Part shown: positions 1 to 11,333 of the stretch, in pieces
Numbering within the stretch: position 1 is the stretch's first letter
Layout of the letters: the number at the start of each line of letters is the position of its first letter
Source: Acrasis kona
Lineage: Eukaryota; Heterolobosea; Eutetramitea; Acrasida; Acrasidae
Assembly: GCA_026419775.2 (NCBI GenBank)
Contig: JAOPGA020000870.1
Coordinates: forward strand, 1 to 64,000
Direction: 5' to 3'
Length of the DNA stretch: 64,000 nt
Notes under the pieces: model-generated
Database searches by the model: none
The model's input: the letters and a program-made list of their open reading frames with translations, nothing else
Told to the model about the DNA's origin: nothing
Translations under genes and position numbers: made by a program

Positions 1-151
1 ACTTCGGATAATCCATGTTAATTTTTGTTCGGTCCAAACAGAATGAAGTGTCTCCATTCTCCAAAAATTCAAATAAACCTTGAAAAACCATAATAACATG
101 ATGGGTCACATATTTTTTCTGCACCAGCATTTTTGAGGTTCCATGTGCCAT
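1..151 (-). CDS. Possible 5' end of a gene running off the left edge
   Basis: A minus-strand frame opens at an ATG (149-151) and stays open to the window edge, giving about 50 residues that begin MAHGTSKMLVQ. No family is recognised. A second minus frame from an ATG near 170 (MLGDNGTWNL) is also protein-like and could leave through a donor near 80, so the true frame is uncertain. The next gene starts at 457 on the other strand, so a divergent promoter between them would fit. Only the reading frame supports this entry. Confidence 0.3.
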   Translation of the reverse strand, partial: MAHGTSKMLVQKKYVTHHVIMVFQGLFEFLENGDTSFCLDRTKINMDYPK

Positions 152-456
152 TGTCTCCTAGCATGTAAGCCAAAAATAGAGAAAATTATTTTTATTCTGT
201 CTAACGTAGGCTTAAAACCACTACCTGGACAAAATTTTGAAAAGACACTTTATCAATTCGTCTTCGTATTCTCTACAACTTCCTCTTTTCAGAATGTTTT
301 ATAGAGATAGTTTATAGTACAAACTTCCTGCACCAGGGGGCCAAGTGGATTGTAAAAAAAATAATAGCGTTGAGCAGGAATTTCTAAATTCCTTTAGTTG
401 AGTCACAAAACTGACAGTCTTGTAATCAGTACTGTCAACCGTCAACCTATCAAATT
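152..456. other. Gap between divergent genes
   Basis: About 300 bases upstream of the small gene at 457 and of the possible minus-strand gene at the edge. I see no RNA gene or repeat. It probably holds both promoters, but no specific element can be named. Confidence 0.4.
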
Positions 457-675
457 ATGGAGAAAATAGACGTCGAAAGGGTTCTCATCAAGGAGCAAAC
501 ACCAACGCCAGTTTCAACAGAAAAAATCAGGGAGGAACTTGAGAAGCATCAAAACACCAAACCTTTAGCAAATGTTAACGTAAGAAGAGGATCGCAAGAC
601 AAAGGAGATTGGGTATACCATCCATCACCAAACACAAACAACGCCTTCCAAGATGCATTCTCAAAACACATGTAA
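457..675 (+). CDS. Small hydrophilic protein, 72 aa, unrecognised
   Basis: A complete ATG-to-TAA frame of 72 codons followed by an AATAAA-type signal near 688. The protein is charged and lacks membrane segments, signal peptide and known motifs. Its C-terminus (NAFQDAFSKHM) is aromatic. It is convergent with the large coiled-coil gene whose stop lies 47 bp away. Small size and composition resemble short axonemal accessory proteins, but that is only an impression. Complete frame, poly(A)-like signal and compact neighbourhood argue for a real gene. Confidence 0.55.
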   Translation: MEKIDVERVLIKEQTPTPVSTEKIREELEKHQNTKPLANVNVRRGSQDKGDWVYHPSPNTNNAFQDAFSKHM

Positions 676-721
676 AGCAACAATGTAATAAAATAAAGAC
701 TCCAATTTCTTTATTTTTGGT

Positions 722-3700
722 TCATGAACCTTTTGTCATTGAAAGGAGCGAAACATTCCGTTTCTTCTTGTTTTGTGGTGAATTATTTACATTACGTTTA
801 TTTTCAGAAATATCCAGAGTAAGAGGTGCGTTCGATATAGGCTTGCCATAATTCGCGACAGGATTTCTCTTGTGCACAAATGTTTTCTCTGGGTCCGTTT
901 GTTCATAAGACAAAAATACAATCTTGCCAGGCCTCTGTACGGATGATGCGTTGAGGTTCATCTCCTCTGGAAGGTTATTAAAGTGTCTACGTTGCACATT
1001 AAACCGACGTGAATTGTCGTTTAATTTTCTTTTGCGGTTAACATCTCTAGGTGGTGACACTGAAGCCGTATAAGATCTCACTCCCAGTAAATTCAACGGT
1101 GTCTGTGTGCTCTTGCGAGAGGCAGGCTCAAGAACAGATTGTGAAGTATGTGCTCTGGTCCTATCACCAACGGTCAAGGTTTTCATTCTTGCATGTTTCT
1201 TATATTCTGTGGTGTGGTCCCTTCGAAGATCCTTTTCCGTAATTACATCATCATTATCGTCATTATTGTCATCTTGATCATCTTCATCTTGATAACGAAC
1301 ATTCTCATCACCAACAGTCAAGAGTTGACCATCTTTCGAATCACTTACAAAATTTTTTATTTTGTTTTTTGTAGACACGAAGGCTTTCTTGTGATTTAAA
1401 TTCTCTAATCGGTTCATCTTTCCTATACTCTTTAACGACTGTTCCTCCCTGTTTACATTTCTCTCAAAATCACTCTTTTTGAAATTTCCATCTTCTTCTT
1501 CTTCTTCATCTTCTTGTTGTTGGTTTTCTCTTACAATAAAACCATCATCTTGATGTTCATCTTCATCATCTTCATGATGGTACCCATTCTCATCAAAATT
1601 TAAATGTTTTTTCAATTCTCTTCTGGCAATTTGTTCTTTGTTCAATTCGCTCATTTTACCTAATTCCCTCAATGTGTGATTTGATTCAAACATTGAATCA
1701 TTTTCATTTTCAATCAAATGTTGATTTTTATAAATATTCTTCACCAATTGATCGTGTTTCCTTCTTGTTGTCACTTCATGATCTAATTGTGTAGAATGTT
1801 GATTTTGATGATTTTGATTTTGATGATGATGATCCAAAATGTGATTATGATTTCTAGGAATAGTAGCCGATACTTCTCTATTTTCATAAACGGCCTCATC
1901 TGGTAATAGTATCTGTATGTTATTCTTCTTGTACGATTTCTTAACTGGAGAATGATTCGAATGATGTTGAATCGAATGTTGTTGGTTGACCGGAGATGTA
2001 GATGTCGATGATGATAACGTCGCTTGTTGTTGATTGTTATTGACTTGTATCGATTGCACGTTATGATTTGTATTTTCGTTTTGTAAATGATGATGGTTAT
2101 TATTATCGTAATTGCTATGATTAGAATCGGCCTCATTCGAAATTTCTTTTAATTGATAATGATGATGATTCAAATCATTCTTGAAAGAATACCCGGTTTT
2201 TAGTTTGAATCTCGTGGGCGATATTTCAATCTTTTTTTTGATGATTTGATTTTTTGTAAAACTATTTATTTTTTTGTAATGATCCGGAGAAAGTTCTTCG
2301 CTCGGAGATGTAGTAGTGATGGGATTGGTTGTTGGTGCGGATTGAATATCAATTTTAATGGATTGAATTACTTCGTTTCTGACTTGAATTTGATTTTTAA
2401 ATTGTCGATTTTGATTTTTTGATTTTGGGGGCGATGGAGATGTGGTCATTTTCTTTTCTTTCGAATCGCCATTTCCATTTCCAGCATTTAACATTTTTAA
2501 TTGATTTTTGAAATGAGATGGAGATGTTCCATTCAAGATCATCATTTGTAAATCTTCTTCTTCTTCTTCCATCGTATTGTTGTTTAGATCGCTACTGACT
2601 TCCCATTTGTCCAAATTTGAAATGACCGATTTGTGTTTACTGGGCGAAGATTTTATATTTTTCGAACTCGTCGATAATCGGCGATGATCGGAAATGGTTT
2701 CCATTAGATTGTTCTCGTCATCTTCTTTTTTTTCGAAATGAAATGCATTTTGATTTTTGGATGAATTGATTCCAATGATCTTTCTATTTTCTAATAACCT
2801 TGCTTCTCGTTCCTTTACGATCGTTTGTTTTTCTTCGGCGATTTCTTTACCTGTTTTATGTGTAGCGTTCGCTTTTTCGTCCTTTGGTTGTTTGTTGGTT
2901 GTGTTTGTTGTTGTTGTTGTAATGGTCGTCGAAGATGTAGATTTTGAATTCATTTTTTCTTCCATTTCTTTCGCTTTCATTTCGTGTTTTTTACGAATGC
3001 CTTCTTCCTTTTCTAAAAGTTTATCTTCTAATTCTTGTAATCTCTTTTCGTCGGTTGACTTGGTTGTTGTAATTTGATTAGATGTGTGATTTGAAGATGA
3101 CGATGGTGATGTTGGTTCGTTGTTGTTATTTGGAAAAGATGGTGAATCTTGATTTTTGGATTTTGATGATGGAGATGGAGATGAATGGGACGAATGTGAT
3201 TTCTTGTTTGCTGATAACAAGGCCTCGTCTTGTTCCTTTAATTTATTTCTTGTATTCGTTCTGGAAGCAATGCTTGCGAAATGTTCTCTTTGCATTTTAA
3301 TTTCATTTTTTAACGAATCAATTGTTTTTTGCATGTCCTCTCGTTGTTGATTGATTTGATCCGAATGTGAATTTTTTTCGTCGGAAATGATTTTTTTAAG
3401 GTTCATGATTTCTAATCCTCTCTTGTCCAATTCGTCGTGAATGTTCATCATGTCTCTTGTTTGCTTCATACTCTGCGAACGAAAAAGTGCTCTTTCGCGA
3501 TTTTCCTTTTCTGATGAATTTAATCGCTCTTCGAGTAATTCCTTTTTTTCCATTTCCATGGCTAAATGTTTTTCTGAAAGGGATTGAGCTCGGAATTTTA
3601 ATTCCTTTTCTACTCGGCGCTCTACTACTTTTTCCAACTCTACTTCGATTCGGTCCTTGATTCCTTCTTGGATCTTCTTGTCGATAAATTCGTTTAATTT

Positions 3701-5505
3701 TTGTTTCAAGTCTAATGATGTTGATGATGATGATCCGGAAATGATTTCATTGATTTTGGATTCTGTTTGTTGGTTAAAAGTATCTTTCATTTCGACTCTT
3801 GTTCTCTCCATTTCATTTGCAAACTTTGCATTGAGTCTCTTTTCGGTTTCCTCTCGGCATTCTTTGATAGCCAACTTGACTGCTTCTTCTTTTTGGAGGG
3901 AAGAATTTTTTGTGTGCAGGACTAGAGCGCTACCAATTTCTGAATTGATTACAGTTGAACAATGTTTTTGAAAAAAATCAACAGAGGAAATTACATATTC
4001 TTTCATGCTGTCATTGAACCGGTTGATACCATTCTTGAGGCGAAATAAATCCCCTCTAAGTTTTCTTGTTGTTTCTTGCATGGCATAATATTTTTTTGCG
4101 TTTTCTTTTCCTGAGAGGCTCCTTAGTGATAAGAATGAACCCATTCTGCTATAGGCTTGATCAACAAAATCAACTATAATGTTGCATTTGGAAGATATTT
4201 GGTCTTTTTTGTATTCGTCAATTGGGTCGGTTGATAGTGATAATTTGTACATTTCCCTTTCATAATCTACACATTGATTGGTCATTGAAGAAATGATTTT
4301 GACCATCTCTTTTCCCTGTACTTTGAATTGAAGTTGTGGGTCGAGAGTATCAACACCATCTAAAAAGCCCTTCACGTTTTTGTCCTTTTTGGTCGGTTCT
4401 ACTAGTGTTGCGTTGGGAGGTGGGGAATAGACTGGAGATATGAGACTGTCTACGGTAGTGGGAGTTGAAATCTTGGCCATGTTTTGCTCAGAACTAGAGT
4501 CAATTAATGACAAGGATTCCATCAAGACAATTTCATGGAGTTTGTTGAGGTCACTATAATGACGATGTACTTCCTCTTCTTTAAATTTTTTCACCTTGAG
4601 AGGATCATTCTTGTTTGTTTGGTTGAATAGGTGACTGTAAAAATAAGTACTACTTCCCATCGGGGTCTCGTCTGTGATTTTCATAATCTCTCTTATTTGC
4701 TTGTACAGCTTTGACAAGTTATTAGAGTATGTGCCATGTCTCATGGCTGTATAAAATAACTGCTGGATGGCAGTTTCTTTTTTTGTTGTTTCGTCCCTAA
4801 CCTCTTTTAGTGATTTCCTCAATTTTTTAACCTGAGACTCTTCTCTCTTTAAGTTTGTAACAAGTAGCTTATCCTTTTCAATCATGAAATGTCTCCACAT
4901 TTCTACTCTTTCTTTGTAGTTTGTTTTTTCGTCGGATATTTGGTTAACTTCTCTCTGCAGTTGATTAATCGTGTCGTTTAATCGCTCGTTAAATTGTTTC
5001 ATTTGCTCAGCTGTAGTTTTCGCGTCTTTAGCTTGGGCAAATAAATCACGATAGTCCTTAAGCTGTACGACGGAAGATTTTAGTTTGCTAACTACAGTGT
5101 GCATTTGATTTTCAGCTTCAAGTTGTTGATTCAACCACTCTCTTTCTTCGTCCTTGCTTTTAGATTGAGATACTGTTGTGATAAGAGGTTCGTCTATATC
5201 ATCTATGATGTTTCCCTCTGCAGTTCTTAACATTTCGCCAACCCTCATTGATTGACCATCCTACAAAAGATGAGTTAACACAGTATTATTCTAATTACTT
5301 GCTTCTCCCAACTAGCAATTTCTGAAACTTTTTCGCTTCTCTGCTTTTTGTTCTTTTGCAACAACTCCTGTACAATCATTTGGCTTTTCCGAAGTTCAAC
5401 TTCTGTATCGATAACATCATCTATTACATTATCCTCGTATCTATCCAATTGTTCCACATCATCTGAAAAAGAAGTCGTTGGATCATGGCCTTGGATGTCC
5501 TTCAT
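722..5505 (-). CDS. Large coiled-coil protein with low-complexity tail, about 1581 aa
   Basis: Two exons: 5299-5505 and 722-5260, joined across a 38-nt intron (5261-5298) with TTAAC before the acceptor; the frame is kept exactly. The N-terminal half is rich in E, K, Q and L in heptad-like runs, indicating long coiled coils around residues 70-250 and 480-750. The C-terminal half is low complexity with many N, H, S, Q and acidic stretches, encoded by CAT/AAT-rich DNA. No globular domain or catalytic motif was recognised. A structural, centrosomal or cytoskeletal role is an inference from the coiled coils and from the axonemal-type gene that shares its 89-bp divergent promoter. Confidence 0.8.
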
Positions 5506-5594
5506 GCGGGATGGAGGTTGTCTAGGTCTTCTTGTAAACTATGACCGTTGACTGAAACATTTACTGAAATCAAACAAAACTTACAGTAAAAATC

Positions 5595-6263
5595 ATGACG
5601 CTCTTTGGTATGACATATTCGGGTCCTCCTAATAACTTCAAGTTCAAGTTTAATGAGATTCAGCATAATGACCATGACGATATATACTTGAGATCTCAAA
5701 TTGAAGAGGACGATCAACATTGGAGTACATACAAGGCTAACAATACCACTAGGGGACATATATCTAAAGATAAGATGGATAGACACCTTAAGAATCATTG
5801 GGAGAGTAGCGCACCGCCTAGAACTTCTACTTATCAAAATGTACATCCTCACGGAAAGACTGAGAACATTCTTAATCGCACCTCAAAAGGAAATATGACA
5901 TACGCTAATAGCAGTCATCATTTCGCACCTTCACTAATAGACAACAAAAGAAATGTACAGTTTAATGCGACACTACCAAATATTAGTGGGCATTCAGTTG
6001 ATAAAACAAGTCTACTCACAAGAAGTATGGGAAGGCCTAAAACAAGCGAGTACACTTCAGCTGCTCAGCTTCGAGAGGACAGAGTTAAACACAGACGTCC
6101 TGACTTTAATCCTCAAGATAAATTTGTTAGACCAATGACATCTTCTCAGGTAGTTGGTTGGAGTAACAGTGACAGGTGCATAGAGGGTAACAAAGTACAC
6201 AGACCGAAAAAGAGCTGTGAAATGACAATTTACGCTGCTACAATGATAAAGAACAACCATTAA
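5595..6263 (+). CDS. Axonemal-type (CFAP144-like C-terminus) protein, 222 aa
   Basis: Single-exon gene with clean ATG and TAA. The protein is basic and hydrophilic with no membrane segment. Its C-terminus has the pattern SSQVVGW, then HRPKKSCEMTIYAATM. The same layout (SQEIGW, then HHPRNMCNETIYADAL) occurs in the CFAP144 homologue at 39880-40441. In that family the signature belongs to small proteins bound to ciliary microtubules, so an axonemal microtubule-associated role is inferred. The rest is not recognised and it may be a distinct family sharing only this tail. It is divergently transcribed from the coiled-coil gene. Confidence 0.7.
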   Translation: MTLFGMTYSGPPNNFKFKFNEIQHNDHDDIYLRSQIEEDDQHWSTYKANNTTRGHISKDKMDRHLKNHWESSAPPRTSTYQNVHPHGKTENILNRTSKGNMTYANSSHHFAPSLIDNKRNVQFNATLPNISGHSVDKTSLLTRSMGRPKTSEYTSAAQLREDRVKHRRPDFNPQDKFVRPMTSSQVVGWSNSDRCIEGNKVHRPKKSCEMTIYAATMIKNNH

Positions 6264-6451
6264 ATTGGTGATTATAAATAAATTTGTATTATAAAATTAT
6301 GCAGAGCTTTTGTGTGATTCTTCAAATTGTAGTCAATCGGTTACGGTTTGTTTTTGTAAACTCTTGACAATTATGATCAAATATTGATGGTGATCTTATG
6401 CATCCTATATTATCTTTACCTTTATTGTCACTGTGCTGTATAATTTAAGAC

Positions 6452-6754
6452 ATGTCGTCATCCATTACTATTAAAATTAATTTGTACATCATTACTTACT
6501 ACTTTGTTAGATCTCAGATATGAAGAAGACTTCAATGTTCTTTTGTGCTGTGGTAGCAGAATATTAACTTTGAAACCTCCCTGTATTGTTTTTTCGTCAA
6601 ACGGTTTTTATCTGTGGAAGACTTCCCTTATATGATTTACATCCGGCACAGTAAAATTCTTTTTACTGTCAAGGTGACGTGCTTAGAAAAAGGTGGGCCA
6701 ACCAACACGGTTTTTTCTGCGGAGAACATTTCATTTTTAGAAAAGGAAAAATAG
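6452..6754 (+). CDS. Hidden small spliced gene, 76 aa, unrecognised
   Basis: Three short exons, 6452-6483, 6518-6613 and 6652-6754, separated by GT-AG introns of 34 and 38 nt, the lengths typical of this genome. The phases fit exactly and the join is free of stops to TAG at 6752-6754. The protein begins MSSSITIKIN and ends FSAENISFLEKEK. Alternating hydrophobic residues suggest a small beta-rich domain. No family is recognised. It lies 96 bp upstream of the EF-hand kinase on the same strand. Because no exon exceeds 35 codons, ordinary ORF scans miss it. An extra 5' exon cannot be excluded. Confidence 0.5.
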
Positions 6755-6850
6755 CCGAAAAAAAGGTTTTTAAAGAACCAAGGTTCAACAACATAAATAT
6801 ACTGAATAAGGGCCGGTAGTCTAGCGTGAATACTCACACGCAAATATATA

Positions 6851-9192
6851 ATGGGTAATACAAATGCCTCTAGAAGAATATTTGAGCAGTTAGATAGAGG
6901 TTTGTACTTATCTTCGGCTCTCATTTACCACAATTAGACCAAAAGGGGAAAATAACGCTGCATGAACTTGTCCAAAATTCTAACAAGGATGTATCGGTCC
7001 CTACTTTATGCTCTTTAACTACATTGTATCACGTGAGTTTTGTTTTTACAAATCGAATTTTGACTTTAGATTCTCCAATAGTTTGACCACGATAGAGAGG
7101 GATGCCTCAATTTTAAAGAGTTTGTAGAGCTCGAGAAGTTCGTACAAAAAATTCAAAAGAAATGTGTAAAGCAAAAGCGCAGGAGGTACCACGAGCAAGA
7201 CGAGCAGCACAGTGTTAAAAACTTCATGACGGCTCTCCTGAGAAAACTAAATAATATCGATGAAGACATTCGTCACGACTCTTCACACAAATCTCACCAA
7301 TCTTCGAATCATAGTTTTGACACTTCCTCTTTGGGCGCCAACTCTTCGGCCCCTTGCACCCCACCTACTAGAAGAACAATCTCGTTGAGCACGTCAGGAA
7401 TGATAAAATCAACTTCGGCTAACTCACTTCCGGACCAAAAGAAGAAAAAACCTGGACTCACCTTAGAAGTAGATGGGCAAAAACAGTCCCATTCGTCTGC
7501 CAATTCTTCAAACACATCAACGCCAATAACCATGCACACGAGCTACCGCCACTCTGAATTTGATAATTCTTATGATTCTTCCGAGGAATCAAACGGAGGA
7601 TCTCCTCCAAGGAGAAGTCTTGATAAGGACAACGATGAGACCATTCACGACATCAAAGAACAGATTGAAGTTGAACTTCTCCCTAGTTTAAATAAAGAAG
7701 CCTACAGCAAACAGGGAAGGAAGGCATTCTTGGACTGGCTCTTCAAGTTGGTACGCCAATTCTTTTAATCATTTTTTAACACACACAGACGGACGAGAAT
7801 AAGGACAATGAAATATCAAGAAACGAATTGGAATGCATCCTAACAGCCGTAGAGAAGGACCAAATAGATTTGACCTCACTTTTATATGACTTTGAGGGAG
7901 ACGCCCCACTCACCCACGACTCTCTGGTCAGTTGCGTCATGAAAGAATACGATACACGTCACTTTGGGTCACTAAGCAGATTAGACTTTTTAAAGCTAAG
8001 CGATCTCATTCTATCCAAATACGAAGCAAGACACATGGAAAATGGTTGGACCATCAAGGACTGGAAGATGACGCACGTGTTAGGAGAAGGCGGCTACGGA
8101 GTTGTCAGGTATGCGACGCGCCTCAGAGAAAACCCAAACATGCCTTCACAGGCGGCCATCAAGATTATCAAGAGAGGAAACGTTAGCGACATGAGCAAAC
8201 TTGATGTGGAAATACAAGCCATGCAAATGTTAAAGTTTTCAAGAGTAGTTCAACTTTATGAAATTTTGGAGGACGACGAATACATTTATTTGGTCATGGA
8301 ACTTTGCGGAGGAGGAAGCCTTTATGAACATTTGAAGGATGTACCGTTCGAAGAGGATTTGGCGCGCTATTACTTTTTACAATTAATCGACGGATTGGCT
8401 TATTGTCACAAGAACGGAGTGTGCCATAGAGATTTAAGATTAGAGAATTTATTACTTGATAACAATGGTTCAATAAAGATTACTGATTTTGGGCAGGCCA
8501 GAATTTTCAAAAAGGGTTGGGATTTGTTTAACACCCAATTGGTTGGTAGTTTGTATCATTTGAGTCCTGAACAAATTGAAAATAAAGTATACAGTGGCGA
8601 GAAGGTCGATATCTGGAATGCAGGTATCATCTTGTACTGTTATTTGACTTGTCGTTTGCCTTTCTGTAGTAGTGACGTTATGCAAATGTTTGAAGACATC
8701 AAAAAGTGTAATTATGAATATCCTACCGACGATCCACGTATTATAGTGACCGAACCAGCCAAGGAACTTATTGGAATGATGCTTAGTATAGATCCACAAC
8801 AAAGGCCGACGTTAGAGCAAATTAGATCTCATCCTTGGACGTGTGGTCCACAGAGGGAGCCTCAACTTTCTCTTCATCGAATTAAGGTTGATGGCTATTT
8901 TAAGAAGGCCGAAATAGATAGTGTGAGAGAATACGTTGAACATACATTACAAAAGTTACTTGTTCACTTCAAGGTCTGTGAAAGGGAATTCCGAGATGCT
9001 GATTCTGCATTTTTAACGATAAAGTGCATCCAACCAAAGAGGAATGTTAAGTTTGTGATTCAGGTACAGATTGAAGACGACTCCTTGGTGTTGCTGTTCA
9101 AGTTGGGATCGGGAGAGACGAAAGAATATAGGGCGCTTATCGACAAAATGTCTACTTTACTAAAAAATACAAAAGCACACAAAACACGTTAA
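6851..9192 (+). CDS. Myristoylated protein kinase with N-terminal EF-hands, about 738 aa
   Basis: Four exons: 6851-6899, 6938-7032, 7082-7750 and 7789-9192, with introns of 38, 49 and 38 nt. The start MGNTNAS is a good N-myristoylation site. Calcium loops follow: DRDQKGKITLHE (exons 1-2), DHDREGCLNFKE (exon 3), DENKDNEISRNE (exon 4) and a degenerate DTRHFGSLSRLD. A Ser/Thr-rich linker separates the two EF-hand pairs. The kinase domain spans about residues 362-620, with GEGGYG, AAIK, HRDLRLEN (R replaces the usual K), DFG and SPE. It resembles the CAMK/SNF1 group. The tail (FVIQVQIEDDSLVLLFKL) looks like a KA1-type domain. Calcium-controlled Ser/Thr phosphorylation at membranes is inferred. 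Confidence 0.85.
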
Positions 9193-9434
9193 ATCATTGT
9201 GAAATAATAAAATATATTTATAATTATTATCATTTTGTAGAGTCAAACGTATTCAGAAGAAATGACTCTTTGAATCGCTCTTGGTGAGCAAAAGCAGTGT
9301 TGATCAATTATGTCTCGAGGCAGTAACTCAAGTACATTTTAGAACGAATCAATTATTATGAGCATCTCGATTGACTCTTATCTGGCTTAGTTGATGGATC
9401 ATCTCATTTGAGCCCTCGATAATACGTTAAATGC

Positions 9435-10382
9435 TCAGAACGTTGAATACAACTGATCAGCACGAACGTCCAGATGCTTTTCATTCGCAGTATAAAAGTT
9501 GACTCGTTTGACTGCTTTCTGTACGCGAGCCAGCTCCTTACTTAGCTCCTCGTCGTCATGCCTTTGTGTAATATTTCTTTCATTTTTAGCTTCTTTGTTG
9601 CGTCTGGATTGCTCTTCTAACGATATTTCTCTCTCCTTCTCAGGGTTACCAAACATAGTTGCCACGTGCTGCATTAGTCTAGGATTAGGTAAGCCTTCTA
9701 GAATTTTACCTAGCTCTTTTTGGTTCTCGTTGAATTTTCTAATCTTTTTTTGTGATATGGTTTCCTCTGTTCTATCCGAATGAAACTTGATATCATCTTG
9801 AGGAGCTAATTCGCTAACATCCAATTCCGGAAAAGTATGTCTTCTCGACTTCATCCTTTCTGCCATACTATTCTGAAATAAAACATCATCTTTTACTTTA
9901 TCAATAGAGTCATTGGTACTTTGATCGTCGGTACTTTGGTCGTTCGGTTTGTTTGAATTGACTTCGCTCGTACTTTTGTTATTGGTTTGAGAGCTACTTG
10001 GAGGGCCGAATGTTAAGACATCTTCGGAGTCCAAAACTATCAATTTTGAAGGAATGGACCTTCCAACATTTATGCTCTTTGTTCTCTTTTTCTGTAAGTT
10101 TTTCGTTGGTGAATGTAGCTGTATAGTTGGATTGATTGTCGGTCTTTCAAGCTGTAAAGGTGGCGTTGAATGGGTTGTTATCAATGATAGACTCGATAGT
10201 ATTGACGAATCACTTCTTGAAGTCATACTGCTAGGGGATGGGGTGGGAGACGGCATGTTTACCGTGCTCACGGCATCCTTTTTTTTAATTTTCAACTTCT
10301 TAATCTTTATGACAGGCTTCTGAACACTAATGCCTGTTGGAGACTGGGGAGTCTGAGCACTGTGGAGACGAGAGACGAACAT
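9435..10382 (-). CDS. Ser/Thr/Pro-rich basic protein, 315 aa, unrecognised
   Basis: Single exon, ATG at 10380-10382. The first 160 residues are disordered: Ser-Pro and Thr-Pro dipeptides, a Lys/Ile run (IKIKKLKIKKK) and many N, S and Q. The second half is charged and helical, ending in VNFYTANEKHLDVRADQLYSTF, which looks folded or partner-binding. There is no signal peptide or membrane segment. No known domain was seen. Multiple SP/TP sites suggest a phosphorylated regulatory protein; this is inference. It is convergent with the EF-hand kinase. Confidence 0.65.
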   Translation of the reverse strand: MFVSRLHSAQTPQSPTGISVQKPVIKIKKLKIKKKDAVSTVNMPSPTPSPSSMTSRSDSSILSSLSLITTHSTPPLQLERPTINPTIQLHSPTKNLQKKRTKSINVGRSIPSKLIVLDSEDVLTFGPPSSSQTNNKSTSEVNSNKPNDQSTDDQSTNDSIDKVKDDVLFQNSMAERMKSRRHTFPELDVSELAPQDDIKFHSDRTEETISQKKIRKFNENQKELGKILEGLPNPRLMQHVATMFGNPEKEREISLEEQSRRNKEAKNERNITQRHDDEELSKELARVQKAVKRVNFYTANEKHLDVRADQLYSTF

Positions 10383-10616
10383 AATTTATTTGTGAAATTG
10401 CCAAAACCATCTTTCGTAAAAATGTACTAACCAAAAAAAGATAATTATTCAGTTAAGGTTGTTGGTAAGCACAGACAATTAAAAGATGTTCTACTACTTA
10501 GCAGCAAAAGAGAATAGTGAAAATATATTTTTAATCATTTCTACGGACTTTTTATATACGTAGTTGGTGGCCAAAAGTTTATCCGATGGGATTGTTGTAA
10601 AATAAAATTACATTCT

Positions 10617-11008
10617 TCATCTCAATTGAGATTCATTTGTAGAGTAACCTTCCTTATAATGATATGTGGCAAAGATAACACCAAATACTATCGAAACAAT
10701 CAAAAAGCAGAATGCCGCAACACTAATGGTGATACCTGCAATCACACCAAATGATAATCTTAGATTCCTTGGTATTGGAATGGCGATATTGCTACTGTTT
10801 TTTATGGAAAAACTATTAGAACCAAAGATGAAATTATCATCAATAATGGAATCTATCAAGCCTCCATTAAAACATAACTGGACACTGCTGCCACTTCCAT
10901 CTTACTAGTATCTTGATCAATTTTAATAACCATCCAATAATCATTATTTTGTTTTAAAGCAATATCTCTAACGCTAAAAACTGCAAAAATCTTTATTTTA
11001 GCAAATTC
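10617..11008 (-). pseudogene. C-terminal remnant of a type I membrane protein, 5' truncated
   Basis: Two coding pieces, 10906-11008 and 10617-10861, join in frame over a 44-nt GT-AG intron (10862-10905). The product has an extracellular-like stretch (NNDYWMVIKIDQDTS), one membrane helix (about IAGITISVAAFCFLIVSIVF) and a short cytoplasmic tail. No in-frame ATG precedes this apart from one Met inside the ectodomain piece. An in-frame TGA lies at 11009-11011 and the tRNA-Ser begins 36 bp further on. A missing upstream exon is possible, but there is little room, so I read it as a truncated gene copy. A short real gene starting at the internal Met is the alternative. Confidence 0.5.
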
Positions 11009-11046
11009 TCATTTTACCTAATTACCTACTAGGCAAAAAAGATATA

Positions 11047-11143
11047 GTTTCTTTGGCCGAGTGGTTTCTCTTCCTTCCATACAAGGCGGCAGATTGCTAA
11101 TCTGTTGTGGTAACACGCGTGAGTTCGAATCTCACAGGAAACG
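11047..11143 (+). tRNA. tRNA-Ser(GCT) with a D-loop insertion
   Basis: A complete cloverleaf. The acceptor arms GTTTCTT and AGGAAAC pair with one G-U. The anticodon loop is TTGCTAA (anticodon GCT). There is a long variable arm (TGTG/CACG), a T-arm GTGAG-TTCGAAT-CTCAC, and a TTTT run at 11145-11148 for Pol III termination. Between GCC and GGC of the D-stem the loop is 26 nt instead of about 10; the extra about 16 nt (TCTCTTCCTTCCATAC) follow GTGGTT. No canonical 37/38 intron is present. The insertion could be a noncanonical intron. Confidence 0.9.
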
Positions 11144-11333
11144 TCTTTTATACTAAGTTTGACGTAAGATCCAGCTCTTACAATTTCATCCATAACTTAC
11201 TCATCAAATTTTGGATGGGTGTGAGTTCTGCAACAATGCTTACTTGCTGTTTTTAAAGCCCCCAGAATGATTAAAGTACGGATCCAAAATCGAGTGAATC
11301 AAACTCATTCCTAGCTCTCTCGAATCATTTGTT

